Source of the DNA: Blastopirellula sp.
GTDB lineage: Bacteria > Planctomycetota > Planctomycetia > Pirellulales > Pirellulaceae
Length of the DNA: 64,000 nucleotides
Assembly: GCA_002733575.1 (NCBI GenBank)
Contig: NVWB01000005.1
Coordinates: 1 to 64,000, forward strand
Direction of reading: 5' to 3'
The notes under the pieces are model-generated. The model made no database searches, was not told the DNA's origin, and was given only the letters and a program-made list of their open reading frames with translations. Positions 46,575-55,336 of this stretch are shown here, piece after piece; the stretch's first letter is position 1; every line of letters starts with the position of its first letter. Made by a program: the position numbers and the translations under genes.

Positions 46575-47594
46575 TCATTTTGAGATGTCTATGTAGATAT
46601 GTCTTCCAGCATTTTGCTCGGCCAGCTTCACCAGGAAATTCCGTTTTCCACTAAAGGGGATATCGCCAAATTCGATAGTATGAATCACGGTCCCTTTATT
46701 TCTACGCCGGACTCGTTCTAACTCACTCGGAAACATTTCAGGCTGAGCGGCATCGGTCAAAAAGAAAATCACATCGGGCTGCATGTTGAGTGCCAACAGT
46801 AGCGCAGGCAAGTGTTGCGTTCCCCCATTGGCAGTTACCGATTTCACAAATCGTTCGGCCAATATCTTACCTTGTGTATTGGCGAATACCAGCTTGCCTC
46901 GACCATCGCCGGTATCAAAGATGCGTTGGTTCTCATTGTAAAACACAATGGAAAACTGATGCGTTTCTTCCAACTCACCCAGGCTGGCGATCAGTTCGCT
47001 TTTCGCGGCGGCCAACGGGCGACCGCCCCAGCCATTCATGCTGCCACTGCGATCAAACACATAAACGAATTTGCTGCCTGTGCCTTCGGCACCAAAAACC
47101 GAGGTGGTTCCTTTTTCGCCTGCGCCAGGTCGTTTGTTTTCGCCACCAGTGCCTAACTCACCTATCCCCGGTAGTCCTTTGCCGATTTCATTCCCATTCA
47201 GCGGCTCACCTCCATCGCTGGCAAGCAGAGACCCAACATCAAAAGGGACGTCATCAATCGCTGGCACGCTGCTTTCGATTGCTTCAGAAGGATCGGTCGA
47301 GTCAGTTTGCTCTGCCTTGCTGGTGCTGTTGTTGCGCGAGCCATCAAAGTACTCGGTCTCTCCATTCTCATGACTGGCCAACACGATGCTGCCACTGCGA
47401 TCGGGTTCGTCCCCTGGTGCATCTCGATTGACTTCCTGAACCGTCAAGGCCAGCACTATCACCAACGAAGTATGCAGCAGCAGCGAAAGCGCCCAGGCCG
47501 GGATGACTCGTTTGCCAGACATACCTTGGCCGTGTGAATGCATGGCAGATGCAACATCAAACGCAGCGGCTTCTTCTGGCAAATCGGCAGACAT
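46575..47594 (-). CDS. Membrane-anchored von Willebrand factor A protein
   Basis: 339 residues. A cytoplasmic N-terminus, one helix at about 32-53 ('IPAWALSLLLHTSLVIVLALTV', a TonB-like position), an acidic Gly/Ser-rich linker with repeated 'GIGELGTGG' type turns, and a vWA domain from about 175. The MIDAS site is DRSGS (181-185). TonB/TolA-like topology with a C-terminal vWA in place of the usual TonB domain fits a partner of the ExbB/ExbD motor encoded downstream. Start of the operon by position. Confidence 0.85.
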   Translation of the reverse strand: MSADLPEEAAAFDVASAMHSHGQGMSGKRVIPAWALSLLLHTSLVIVLALTVQEVNRDAPGDEPDRSGSIVLASHENGETEYFDGSRNNSTSKAEQTDSTDPSEAIESSVPAIDDVPFDVGSLLASDGGEPLNGNEIGKGLPGIGELGTGGENKRPGAGEKGTTSVFGAEGTGSKFVYVFDRSGSMNGWGGRPLAAAKSELIASLGELEETHQFSIVFYNENQRIFDTGDGRGKLVFANTQGKILAERFVKSVTANGGTQHLPALLLALNMQPDVIFFLTDAAQPEMFPSELERVRRRNKGTVIHTIEFGDIPFSGKRNFLVKLAEQNAGRHIYIDISK

Positions 47595-47761
47595 GATTTG
47601 TGGTTCTTTGAAAGGGCTAGGGAAATTAAAATGGCCGGGTAATTCTAGGGATACCGCTATTTTACGTCAATGTGGTTAATCGCACCCTATTTTGTCCAAA
47701 CTTCCTGTGCTTACAGGGGGTATTTCTATTGAACCGGTAAATTTCCTCTGATCTTACCGTT

Positions 47762-48067
47762 TTAGAGCATTTTCAACATGACTGTTTTGCCGTGAAACCT
47801 TCTGTCCCAGAGGGACAGTATCGTGTAGCCAGGGGATTTATCCCCTGGAATCGAAGCTCAAAGAACCCAAAAGCCCCAGCGGGGCGACATCGCAAAAGTT
47901 GAGTGGTGTTGCCATCTGAAAACGAATTTCACAAAGAATAATCATCGAATCATAGCTTCTAAAAGGGTTTATTGAACCGATGTCGCCCCGCTGGGGCTTG
48001 GAGGATTTAGCTCTTTCATCTCCAGGGGATAAATCCCCTGGCTACACGATTTCGTCCCTACGGGACT
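47762..48067. mobile_element. Nested-palindrome element D (right end unclear)
   Basis: Left end TTAGAGCATTTTCAACA resembles the ends of A to C. Perfect 22-bp inner arms lie at 47871-47892 and 47978-47999 (AAGCCCCAGCGGGGCGACAT...). Outer arms contain the self-palindromic CCAGGGGATTTATCCCCTGG (47829-47848) and its variant (48022-48041). The sequence follows element A very closely between these points. No matching terminal repeat was found on the right. It lies in the 47595-48350 divergent gap, which otherwise holds the repeat at 48161-48210. Confidence 0.75.
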
Positions 48068-48160
48068 GAAAAAAATGACACTTATGGATTAGAGGCCAGA
48101 GGGTTTTCCATTACTTTAAATTTTAAAAATTAGTAATTTGAGGGCAGTAACTTTATCTGA

Positions 48161-48210
48161 GTTCGATGAATTCTTGGCCGCTGAAACCTCTGATGGCCTG
48201 CGCCCACACC
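48161..48210. repeat. Dispersed repeat, copy 2 (inverse of 1907-1958)
   Basis: Reverse complement of the copy at 1907-1958 with about seven mismatches in 50. Both can be read AIRGxSGQEF, here in the minus-strand frame ending at 48153. That frame (83 codons) has no other support. Confidence 0.6.
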
Positions 48211-48350
48211 CGATGATTAAGTGCTCTATCTAAAGAACTTAACCAATGGTAGCAATTTAATACTATCACTAGACCCAGTTCTTCACAAACAATCGGTCGC
48301 TTGATATCGTAGAGTTTCAATCTTCGAGCATAAAGAAACATAGCACCAAC

Positions 48351-49256
48351 GTGACTTCCACCGAATCTGACCCCCCACAAGACGCACAAATCTCTCGCAA
48401 CCAAGGCCGGCTGCTAATCGTTGCGGCTGCCGTGTTGTGGAGTACCAGTGGGTTGTTTGCCAAGAGCCCTTACTTCAACGACTGGCCGCTAGAACATCGC
48501 GGCATGCTACTCGCTTTTTGGCGGGCCGCGTTTGCTTCGGTGATCTTGCTTTGCTTTGTGCGAAGACCCAACTTTCATTGGCGTTACCTGCCGTTGTTGG
48601 GCTGCTTTGTGGTGATGAACATCAGCTTTCTCTCGGCCATGACTTCGGGCGAAGCCAGCAACGCAATTTGGTTACAACACACGGCTCCTGCCTGGGTGCT
48701 GATGGGCAGCCTGTTAATTTTACGCGATAAAGTGCTTCCAAAAGATTGGACCTTACTGGCGTTTTGCGCCGCTGGCATAGGGCTGATTCTCAGTTTTGAA
48801 CTACAAGGTGCCAACTCCTGGGGCGCCGTGCAAGGGTTGATCTCTGGTGTAACGTATGCCGGGGTGGTTCTCTCACTGCGATATTTACGAGACGAAGACA
48901 GCGCCTGGGTCGTGGCAATCGCGCATATTGTCACGGCCTTATGTTTGTTCCCGTATGTGGTCTACCAAGGAATTTGGCCCAGCGGTTCTCAGTGGCTGCC
49001 ACTGGCCGGGTTCGGGATGCTGCAAATGGGTTTTCCGTACTTCTTATTTGCCCTGGGCTTACGCAAAATCACCAGCCACGAAGCCTCCGGCATCTGCCTG
49101 CTTGAACCAATTTTAGTCCCCGTCTGGGTCTTCATCGCTTGGCACAACTCACCCGGCTATCAATCCCCCGCCTGGTGGACCCTGGCCGGCGGTGCTTTGA
49201 TTTTAGTTGGGCTGGCTAGTAAGTATTTGCTACCGGGTAAGCAAGACCGAAAGTAA
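48351..49256 (+). CDS. EamA/DMT-superfamily permease
   Basis: 301 residues from a GTG start. Ten hydrophobic helices in two EamA halves: 'RLLIVAAAVLWSTSGLFAKSPYF' opens the first, 'WGAVQGLISGVTYAGVVLSLRYL' the second. The motif 'ISFLSAMTSGEASNAIWLQHTAPAWVLM' is typical of drug/metabolite transporters. It probably exports a small metabolite; the substrate cannot be read. It stands alone and converges on the dehydrogenase gene. Confidence 0.88.
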   Translation: MTSTESDPPQDAQISRNQGRLLIVAAAVLWSTSGLFAKSPYFNDWPLEHRGMLLAFWRAAFASVILLCFVRRPNFHWRYLPLLGCFVVMNISFLSAMTSGEASNAIWLQHTAPAWVLMGSLLILRDKVLPKDWTLLAFCAAGIGLILSFELQGANSWGAVQGLISGVTYAGVVLSLRYLRDEDSAWVVAIAHIVTALCLFPYVVYQGIWPSGSQWLPLAGFGMLQMGFPYFLFALGLRKITSHEASGICLLEPILVPVWVFIAWHNSPGYQSPAWWTLAGGALILVGLASKYLLPGKQDRK

Positions 49257-49262
49257 ACCGTT

Positions 49263-49286
49263 GGGTGCCATTCGGGCATGGCACCC
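49263..49286. terminator. Hairpin between convergent genes
   Basis: Stem GGGTGCCA/TGGCACCC with an 8-base loop lies between the permease and the dehydrogenase. It resembles the GGTGCCA hairpins elsewhere in the window and may terminate both genes. Confidence 0.55.
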
Positions 49287-49324
49287 TGATTTCAATAAAA
49301 CAACCCGGCGGGCCTCACATTTGT

Positions 49325-50050
49325 TTAGGTATATTCCTGGAAGGAAGGCTTAATAATCAACTCCGGCACATGGGCTCGGGCCGGTAAGTTACAGATCGAC
49401 ACGATTAGTTCACGGAAGTCTTCTGGCTGTAAAATTCTTGCTCGGTGTTCGGCAGATACCGGGTTCGGGCGCTGATCAAGAATCGGGGTTTCGACTTCGC
49501 CAGGGTAAACATTGGTGATTCGAATTCCGTTGGCCGCCTCTTCATTTCCTGCGGCAGTTCCCAGTGCGGTCATCGCAAATTTGGAAGCACAATAGGCAAT
49601 GCCACCTAAAGAAGAAGCTCGTTTTCCGGAGATGGACGAGATATTAATGATCAACCCATCTTTTCGCTCGCGCATTTGCGGCAGCACGGTATACATCAAG
49701 TTATAGCCACCGGTGGCGTTTATGAGCATGACTTTGTCCCACTCTTCTGGCACCATTTCGGCCATCGAGCGTTTTTTGATGTTGATGCCTGCCGCATTGA
49801 CCAGAATATCGACCTTGCCTAAAGTCTTGTCGGCCCAGTTAATTAGGGCAGTCACGCTCTCGCGGTCCGAAACATCGACGCTATGACAGTGAATTTCATC
49901 GGAACTAGCCTCTGCGGCTTTTTCTAGCACCTCAAACCGTCGACCAGCAATGCCCACAGTAGCCCCTGCTGCGGCCAATCCCTCGGCAATTGCGAGTCCT
50001 ATTCCAGTTCCACCACCGACGATTAAGGCTGATTTCCCACTAAGACTCAT
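49325..50050 (-). CDS. Short-chain dehydrogenase/reductase
   Basis: 241 residues, classical SDR. The cofactor loop is GGGTGIG (12-18) with Arg37/Arg38 after strand 2, which favours NADP. NAAG is at 85-88, with a catalytic Ser near 139 and YxxxK as Tyr153/Lys157. C-terminal part 'VYPGEVETPILDQRP'. It oxidises or reduces an alcohol/ketone; the substrate cannot be told from sequence. No operon partner. Confidence 0.9.
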   Translation of the reverse strand: MSLSGKSALIVGGGTGIGLAIAEGLAAAGATVGIAGRRFEVLEKAAEASSDEIHCHSVDVSDRESVTALINWADKTLGKVDILVNAAGINIKKRSMAEMVPEEWDKVMLINATGGYNLMYTVLPQMRERKDGLIINISSISGKRASSLGGIAYCASKFAMTALGTAAGNEEAANGIRITNVYPGEVETPILDQRPNPVSAEHRARILQPEDFRELIVSICNLPARAHVPELIIKPSFQEYT

Positions 50051-50338
50051 CTTCTCACATTCTCCACGAATTTTTTATTGAACGGTGTTTAAGGTTTTTA
50101 GATTAAGATAACCAGCTTACCAGAAACTAAGTTGCCGGAAATATGGCGGAAAATATCTTAGATTTCAGCCTCTGACGCGAATTAGAATAGAAAGGGTAAT
50201 AGCCTCAATCTGAAAAGTTGTTCAAAATTACTGGTTTTCACTACTGGAGAGGGGCTATGCAGTCAGAGTAAACTAGAGAGAGTCAGATATCGGTGATGTT
50301 TGGCCACTTATCCCATTGTCGAATTCTCGAAAGCAGCT
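50051..50338. other. Divergent intergenic region
   Basis: No gene or hairpin that I can support. Presumably holds the promoters of the dehydrogenase and of the RDD operon. Confidence 0.4.
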
Positions 50339-51283
50339 ATGTCGTCAGTTTCTGAGCCAATCGATTCGCGCATCAAGGTGGTAACGCCTGAGAACATTGC
50401 GTTCAACTATCAAATCGGGGGACCATTCCGTAGACTGGCTGCGTTCTTGCTGGATCTCGGGATTCGATTGGCGGTGCTCATTGGTCTTTGGATGATCTTA
50501 GTCTGCACAGGAATCTTAGAATTCTTGATGAGTATATTAGGATTAGGTGCAGTGGACTTTTCTGCCGCAATTTTTCTTTTGGTATATTTTGCACTCGATT
50601 GGTTTTATGGATCTTTATTTGAGACCTACTGGAACGGACAGACGCCGGGTAAAAGATTGCTTAGCTTAAGGGTCTTAAGTTCCAACGGAGAACCGATTAA
50701 TGGCTTACAAGCATTTGGAAGAAACCTGCTTCGTTATGCAGATATGATGCCTACGGTGCCTGTTCCTACCGAAGCTTTACAAATGCAATTCGGTACACAT
50801 CCAATTCTTCCCACTTTTTTGGTCGGATTGATTGTGCCATTATTTAGCAAAAGATTTCAACGGCTTGGAGACTTGGTTTGTGGAACCATGGTGGTAATTG
50901 AAGATCGAAGCTGGTTGATGAAAGTGGCAAAGGTCGAAGACGACCGGGCTCGTTTGTTGGCCGAATTTATTCCTGCCAACTATGTGGTAGGGCGTAGTTT
51001 AAGTAAAGCGATTGCCACGTATGTGGAACGTCGTCGGTATTTCACCACGGCCCGGCGTCGTGAGATTGCCCGGCATTTGGCGCAACCGATGCTGGCAAAA
51101 TTCGATCTTCCAGAAGATACTAGTTATGATCTATTGTTGTGTGCTGTGTACTACCGCACTTTCCTTTCAGATCAAAGTGCTGATCGAACTTCGAATGAGT
51201 CAGAGATATTAACCAATGGGCCTCCACAGGCCTCGACCAATACATTAGACCTCAGTTCATTCAAGCCAAGAATCGGAAACTAA
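50339..51283 (+). CDS. RDD-family membrane protein
   Basis: 314 residues from the ATG at 50339; the TTG at 50300 adds 13 residues without a better ribosome site. RDD pattern: 'GGPFRRLAAFLLDLGIRLAVLIGLW' (Arg, Asp, Asp positions), a second helix with 'YFALDWFYGSLFETYWNGQTPGKRLLSLRV' and the third with 'GLIVPLFSKRFQRLGDLVCGTMVV'. A cytoplasmic tail of about 110 residues follows. First gene of an operon that continues to 58107 with overlapping or tightly spaced genes. RDD proteins are thought to transport or bind ions; here it likely works with the MoxR/DUF58 set. Confidence 0.87.
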   Translation: MSSVSEPIDSRIKVVTPENIAFNYQIGGPFRRLAAFLLDLGIRLAVLIGLWMILVCTGILEFLMSILGLGAVDFSAAIFLLVYFALDWFYGSLFETYWNGQTPGKRLLSLRVLSSNGEPINGLQAFGRNLLRYADMMPTVPVPTEALQMQFGTHPILPTFLVGLIVPLFSKRFQRLGDLVCGTMVVIEDRSWLMKVAKVEDDRARLLAEFIPANYVVGRSLSKAIATYVERRRYFTTARRREIARHLAQPMLAKFDLPEDTSYDLLLCAVYYRTFLSDQSADRTSNESEILTNGPPQASTNTLDLSSFKPRIGN

Positions 51284-51295
51284 AGGGAGAAGCAT

Positions 51296-52357
51296 TTGAA
51301 AGTCGCGGAACTGATTGAACAACGTCGCAGCAACTGGCAAGAGCTAGAGCAGTTGTGTACGACCATGGAGAACAAACGTAAACGTAGTATGACTGCGCGT
51401 TCGATCTCTCGATTCGCCACGCTCTATCGGGGCGCGTGCGCCGACTTAGCACTGGCGGACTCGTATCAGTTGCCGCCGAACATTGTCGAATACTTGCATC
51501 AACTGGTAGGCAGGGCACACAACCAACTCTATCGCAGTCGGCGGATTGATTGGACTAGCCTGGTAAACAGCCTGATCTTTGAAGTCCCTAGCCATATTTT
51601 TCATGACCGTTGTGTTCAAGTTTGTTTCTGTCTGTTCTGGTCGGTCTTTCTGATGTGCGGTTACTTGGCGTCAGGTTCCGACAGTACGTTTGCTGATCAA
51701 ATCGTCGGTGCCGAACAATTAGATATGATGAGCGAAATGCACTCACGAAGTGTTGGGAATAGCGGATTTACACCTTCTGCGTATATGTCAGCTCGTTATA
51801 TTCAACACAACACAAGTATCGGCCTGCAATGCTTTGCCTTGGGAATTACCGTGATTGGCGGCCTGGGTGTGTTGCTGTCGAATGCGAGTACCTTGGGTAC
51901 CGTTTTTGGTTATATGGCCAGCCCCAATGTTCCAGACGATGTCAGCAACAACTTTTTTGAATTTGTAACCGCTCATGGTCCGTTTGAGTTAACCGCAATC
52001 ATCTTATCCGCAGGCGCCGGTTTACGGTTGGGAATGGCATTGATCAATCCTCGCTTCCGTGATGCGGAACTCAAGGAACACGAACAACCGAATATCGAAA
52101 ACGATCTGTTCGATAAAATGCGGATGTTGACGTTTAACCGAATTGATTCGCTAAAAATTGCCGCACGACGGGCCTTACCGATCATGGGTTCGGCGGCAGT
52201 CATGTTTGGTTTAGCGGCCATGATCGAAGCTTGGATTTCTCCTTCTCCTTTACCGCTGATTTTTAAGCAGATGATCGCAGTGACTTCCAGTGGCATGTTG
52301 ACTATCTACTTTATTCTGCTGGGTTTCCCACGAAGGGAGCATGATGCAGTTAGATAA
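51296..52357 (+). CDS. SpoIIM-like membrane protein
   Basis: 353 residues from a TTG start with GGGAG upstream. A cytoplasmic helical N-terminus ('LIEQRRSNWQELEQLC') leads to about five membrane helices. The region 'NTSIGLQCFALGITVIGGLGVLLSNASTLGTVFGY' and 'FVTAHGPFELTAIILSAGAGLRLGMALI' is the stage II sporulation M family signature. Planctomycetes do not form endospores; this family occurs with RDD and MoxR genes in many non-sporulating bacteria. It ends 17 bp inside the next gene. Confidence 0.87.
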   Translation: MKVAELIEQRRSNWQELEQLCTTMENKRKRSMTARSISRFATLYRGACADLALADSYQLPPNIVEYLHQLVGRAHNQLYRSRRIDWTSLVNSLIFEVPSHIFHDRCVQVCFCLFWSVFLMCGYLASGSDSTFADQIVGAEQLDMMSEMHSRSVGNSGFTPSAYMSARYIQHNTSIGLQCFALGITVIGGLGVLLSNASTLGTVFGYMASPNVPDDVSNNFFEFVTAHGPFELTAIILSAGAGLRLGMALINPRFRDAELKEHEQPNIENDLFDKMRMLTFNRIDSLKIAARRALPIMGSAAVMFGLAAMIEAWISPSPLPLIFKQMIAVTSSGMLTIYFILLGFPRREHDAVR

Positions 52358-53219
52358 AACGCAAATTGCCATTCGTGAACGTGGCCTGTTAGAAATTTAT
52401 GACTTGGCATTGCTGGTCACTAAATGTTATTGGAAGAGAATACTGTTGTCTCTGGCAATCTTTGGTATTCCGGTTTCACTGCTCAACTTCTTCTTGCTGT
52501 ACAGCTTGCAAATCGAAGTCGGCGTGTGGGATGTTTCAGCGCAGTTTTTCACACTCACGGTGGTGCTCATCTATTTAGAAGCTCCACTGGTCACGGTTCC
52601 GCTAACCATGTTTCTCGGCGATGCGTTATTCCACGACAAGCCCGATTGGCGGCGGGCATTCCTTGGGTTCTGGCCATTAACGCCGCGTGTGTTTTGGAGC
52701 ATCTTGATGCTCAGAGGAGTCCTCCCAGGGATAGCACTGGTCTATTTCAGCATGTTTGAAGATGGCATCCTGGCGGTCGTCTTTTTAGTGCTGCTTTGTT
52801 TATATGCTGTGGTACTCCGCGTGGTTCGCCCTTACATCAGCGAGATTGTTTTACTTGAACGCAATCCGTTAAGATCGAAGAACAAATCAGTCATCACTAT
52901 CGGACGAAGAAGTTCGGCCTTGCATGGTCCAAATTTTGGAGACATGGTCGTGCGTGGTATGGCGTCGAGTGTCTCGATTTTAATCGTACTGGCAATCGTG
53001 CTCAACATTTGGGCCGCACGAGGCTATTTGTTTGGAGCCTGGGGTATCGATCTCTGGTATCTCAACTTGTTGTTGCCACTAGGATTGTGGCTAGTAGTGG
53101 CATTTATGAGCGTAGTCCGGTTCCTGAGCTATCTTGATCTGCGAATTCGTCGAGAAGGCTGGGAAGTCGAACTAGTGGTTCGAGCCGAAGCCAATCGCTG
53201 GAAAGGAGTCTTATCATGA
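52341..53219 (+). CDS. Multi-pass membrane protein of the MoxR/DUF58 operon
   Basis: 292 residues. The ATG at 52341 overlaps SpoIIM by 17 bp; the next codon is also ATG. About six hydrophobic helices, e.g. 'RILLSLAIFGIPVSLLNFFLLYSL', 'LTVVLIYLEAPLVTVPLTMFLGDAL', 'LNLLLPLGLWLVVAFMSVVRFLSYLDLRIR'. I cannot place it in a characterised family. Similar uncharacterised membrane proteins stand at this position in related operons. The stop TGA overlaps the start of the next gene (ATGA), so translation is coupled. Confidence 0.75.
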   Translation: MMQLDKTQIAIRERGLLEIYDLALLVTKCYWKRILLSLAIFGIPVSLLNFFLLYSLQIEVGVWDVSAQFFTLTVVLIYLEAPLVTVPLTMFLGDALFHDKPDWRRAFLGFWPLTPRVFWSILMLRGVLPGIALVYFSMFEDGILAVVFLVLLCLYAVVLRVVRPYISEIVLLERNPLRSKNKSVITIGRRSSALHGPNFGDMVVRGMASSVSILIVLAIVLNIWAARGYLFGAWGIDLWYLNLLLPLGLWLVVAFMSVVRFLSYLDLRIRREGWEVELVVRAEANRWKGVLS

Positions 53220-54079
53220 GTTCACTTTCCTTACGCACAATGATTCGAGTGACTTTGTTGCTACTACTTCCCATCTCGGCAAGTCTTTTCCTGCTTGTAC
53301 CAGAGGCCAGTGCGCAAAATTTCTGGGAAGAAGATTACGAACCCAACACACTGGATGACCCCATAGGTTCAGGGGAAGAGAGTTTACAGCAGTTACCCCA
53401 AGCCCCTTGGTACAATGCCGAGTCAGGACAAGTGCAGCCGGTTGCAGTTTCTGTCACAGCAGAAGATGCAAAAGCTAGCGAGCCAACGACTCGCCCGAGA
53501 AAAGATCCCCCTCCCAAACCAAAAAATACTGGCACTTGGAATTGGCCAAGCTGGCTCAATTGGGATTTATCATTCTTGGGTTTTGGTTTCTATACTATCC
53601 TTTACATCGTATTCGCGGCTCTGTTGATCGGCTTGGTTATCATAGTGATGCGTACCATCGCGATGTCGAGCGAAGAGGGAATCATGTCCAACAACAGCTT
53701 CGCCGATGAAATTACAAGTCATGTAGATCGTGTTGAGAATCTACCATTTCAGTTGAAGCGGCCTGACTCCGACTTCCTCACCGAAGCCCGTCGTCACTAC
53801 AACGAAGGCAACTATCGTGAAGCCATTGTCTATCTGTTTAGTTACGAACTAGTAGAACTCGACAAAGGCCAAGTCATACATCTAACCAAAGGAAAAACCA
53901 ACGGGCAGTATCTGCGTGAAATGGGCAGACGCCTCGCGTTACGAGGTATCCTTGAGTTGACCATGAACGCGTTTGAAGATGTATTCTTTGGTCAACGCGA
54001 ACTCTCAAAACGTCAATTTGAATCTTGCTGGGACCAAGTTGATCAGTTTAAGACACTGGTTCAAGGAGGGGCATCATAA
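53216..54079 (+). CDS. DUF4129-family protein
   Basis: 287 residues. A signal or anchor helix at the N-terminus ('VTLLLLLPISASLFLLVPEASAQ'), a disordered Pro-rich periplasmic part (to about residue 110), a second helix 'WDLSFLGFGFYTILYIVFAALLIGLVIIVMR' and a cytoplasmic C-terminal domain ('ARRHYNEGNYREAIVYLFSYELVELDKGQVIHLTKGKTNGQYLREM'), which is the DUF4129 hallmark. It overlaps both neighbours by 4 bp and 1 bp. Confidence 0.85.
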   Translation: MSSLSLRTMIRVTLLLLLPISASLFLLVPEASAQNFWEEDYEPNTLDDPIGSGEESLQQLPQAPWYNAESGQVQPVAVSVTAEDAKASEPTTRPRKDPPPKPKNTGTWNWPSWLNWDLSFLGFGFYTILYIVFAALLIGLVIIVMRTIAMSSEEGIMSNNSFADEITSHVDRVENLPFQLKRPDSDFLTEARRHYNEGNYREAIVYLFSYELVELDKGQVIHLTKGKTNGQYLREMGRRLALRGILELTMNAFEDVFFGQRELSKRQFESCWDQVDQFKTLVQGGAS

Positions 54080-55260
54080 TGGCTCTGCGAACATCAAACC
54101 TATTCACGATCCTTGCTCTGGTTAGTTTCGTCAGTCTCTGCGGTTGTGGACAACAACAGTCGGACATGAATAGCACTTACGGAACCCGTAGCGGCAGTTC
54201 CATTGGCAGCGTGAATGGCACTTGGGTGTTATCTGACATGTTCCAAGAAGCCGGTTATTACACGAGTACTGCCAAACGACTTTCGCCACGAATTTTGCGC
54301 AGCGATGTCATTGTTTGGGCGCCAGATACATTCCATGGCCCCACAAGAGAGACCCGCGTCTACTTTGAAGATTGGTTAACCGAGCAAGATGGCCGCACGT
54401 TGATTTACATCGGGCGTGATTACGATGCGTCGATTGATTATTGGGAGCAGATGCAATCGCAAGCGACCACTACCGACAAAGCCGATTTTCTGCGGCAAAA
54501 AGCGCTGGCCCGACAGTCGTATGATCAGCGAAGAAACCTCATGCCAGAGAAGCAAGATGTCGACTGGTTCGAAATTGTTCGTGATCAACCGCAGACCACC
54601 GCAAGAACGCTACAGGGCCCTTGGGCAACAGGTGTAGTAGCCGAGGATGCTGATATCATGATTCGCTCTAAGTACAATTTTCCAGAATCCAAAGAAAATC
54701 AAAACGTCAACAAATGGAGTGACGACTTTGTGCTGAGTGAAGTGCTGCTCAAGTCAGGCAAGCATAATATCGTGACGCGTTTGGAAGATGACTATATGGA
54801 CTCACGAATTATCGTGGTCAACAACGGTTCGTTTTTACTGAACATGCCGCTGGTCAATCCAGAACACCGCGTTTTAGCAGGCAAGTTAATTGAAGAATGT
54901 GGTTACGGCAGCAGCGTTGCTTTTCTGGAATCTGGCGAGGACGTGCAAATTGTACACTCTGAGGATAACGCTTCTGGAAACAGCGGCTGGGAATGGCTAA
55001 CGGTTTGGCCGTTGAATGTCTCAGGCTTGCATTTTGCACTTCTGATGATTGTACTTTGCTTTGCCCTGTTTCCTTACTTTGGACGTCCACGAACCTTGCC
55101 GGAAGAACCGACATCGGACTTTAAAAAACATATCGATGCACTCGGCCAGTTGCTAGAAATTACCCAAGATTATGATTACGCTCAACTGAGAGTAAAACAA
55201 TATCAACAGATGACCAAGACGGAAACGGTTTACCGTCGAGGGCGTTCTAAGAACGGTTAA
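54079..55260 (+). CDS. DUF4350-family membrane protein
   Basis: 393 residues. The N-terminus has a lipobox-like SLCGCG, followed by an extracytoplasmic domain ('GSVNGTWVLSDMFQEAGYYTSTAKRLSPRILRSDVIVWAPDTFHGP') of the DUF4350 type. One helix near the C-terminus ('GLHFALLMIVLCFALFPYF') and a short cytoplasmic tail follow. In family members the DUF4350 domain has a Rossmann-like fold of unknown ligand. Start and stop are shared with the neighbours (TAATG). Confidence 0.82.
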   Translation: MALRTSNLFTILALVSFVSLCGCGQQQSDMNSTYGTRSGSSIGSVNGTWVLSDMFQEAGYYTSTAKRLSPRILRSDVIVWAPDTFHGPTRETRVYFEDWLTEQDGRTLIYIGRDYDASIDYWEQMQSQATTTDKADFLRQKALARQSYDQRRNLMPEKQDVDWFEIVRDQPQTTARTLQGPWATGVVAEDADIMIRSKYNFPESKENQNVNKWSDDFVLSEVLLKSGKHNIVTRLEDDYMDSRIIVVNNGSFLLNMPLVNPEHRVLAGKLIEECGYGSSVAFLESGEDVQIVHSEDNASGNSGWEWLTVWPLNVSGLHFALLMIVLCFALFPYFGRPRTLPEEPTSDFKKHIDALGQLLEITQDYDYAQLRVKQYQQMTKTETVYRRGRSKNG

Positions 55261-55336
55261 ACGACAGTTCATACCACCACGTAAAAATATCCCAATTCAA
55301 AACTGATTCGATCCTTTCAATATTGATTGACATACA

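Noticed and set aside
28427-48067. CRISPR array
   Set aside because: The repeats are inverted and nested with unequal spacing, not direct repeats with uniform spacers, and no cas genes are present.
48153-48404. 83-codon frame ending SGQEFIELR
   Set aside because: The only recognisable part is the dispersed repeat; the rest overlaps the permease start and looks random.
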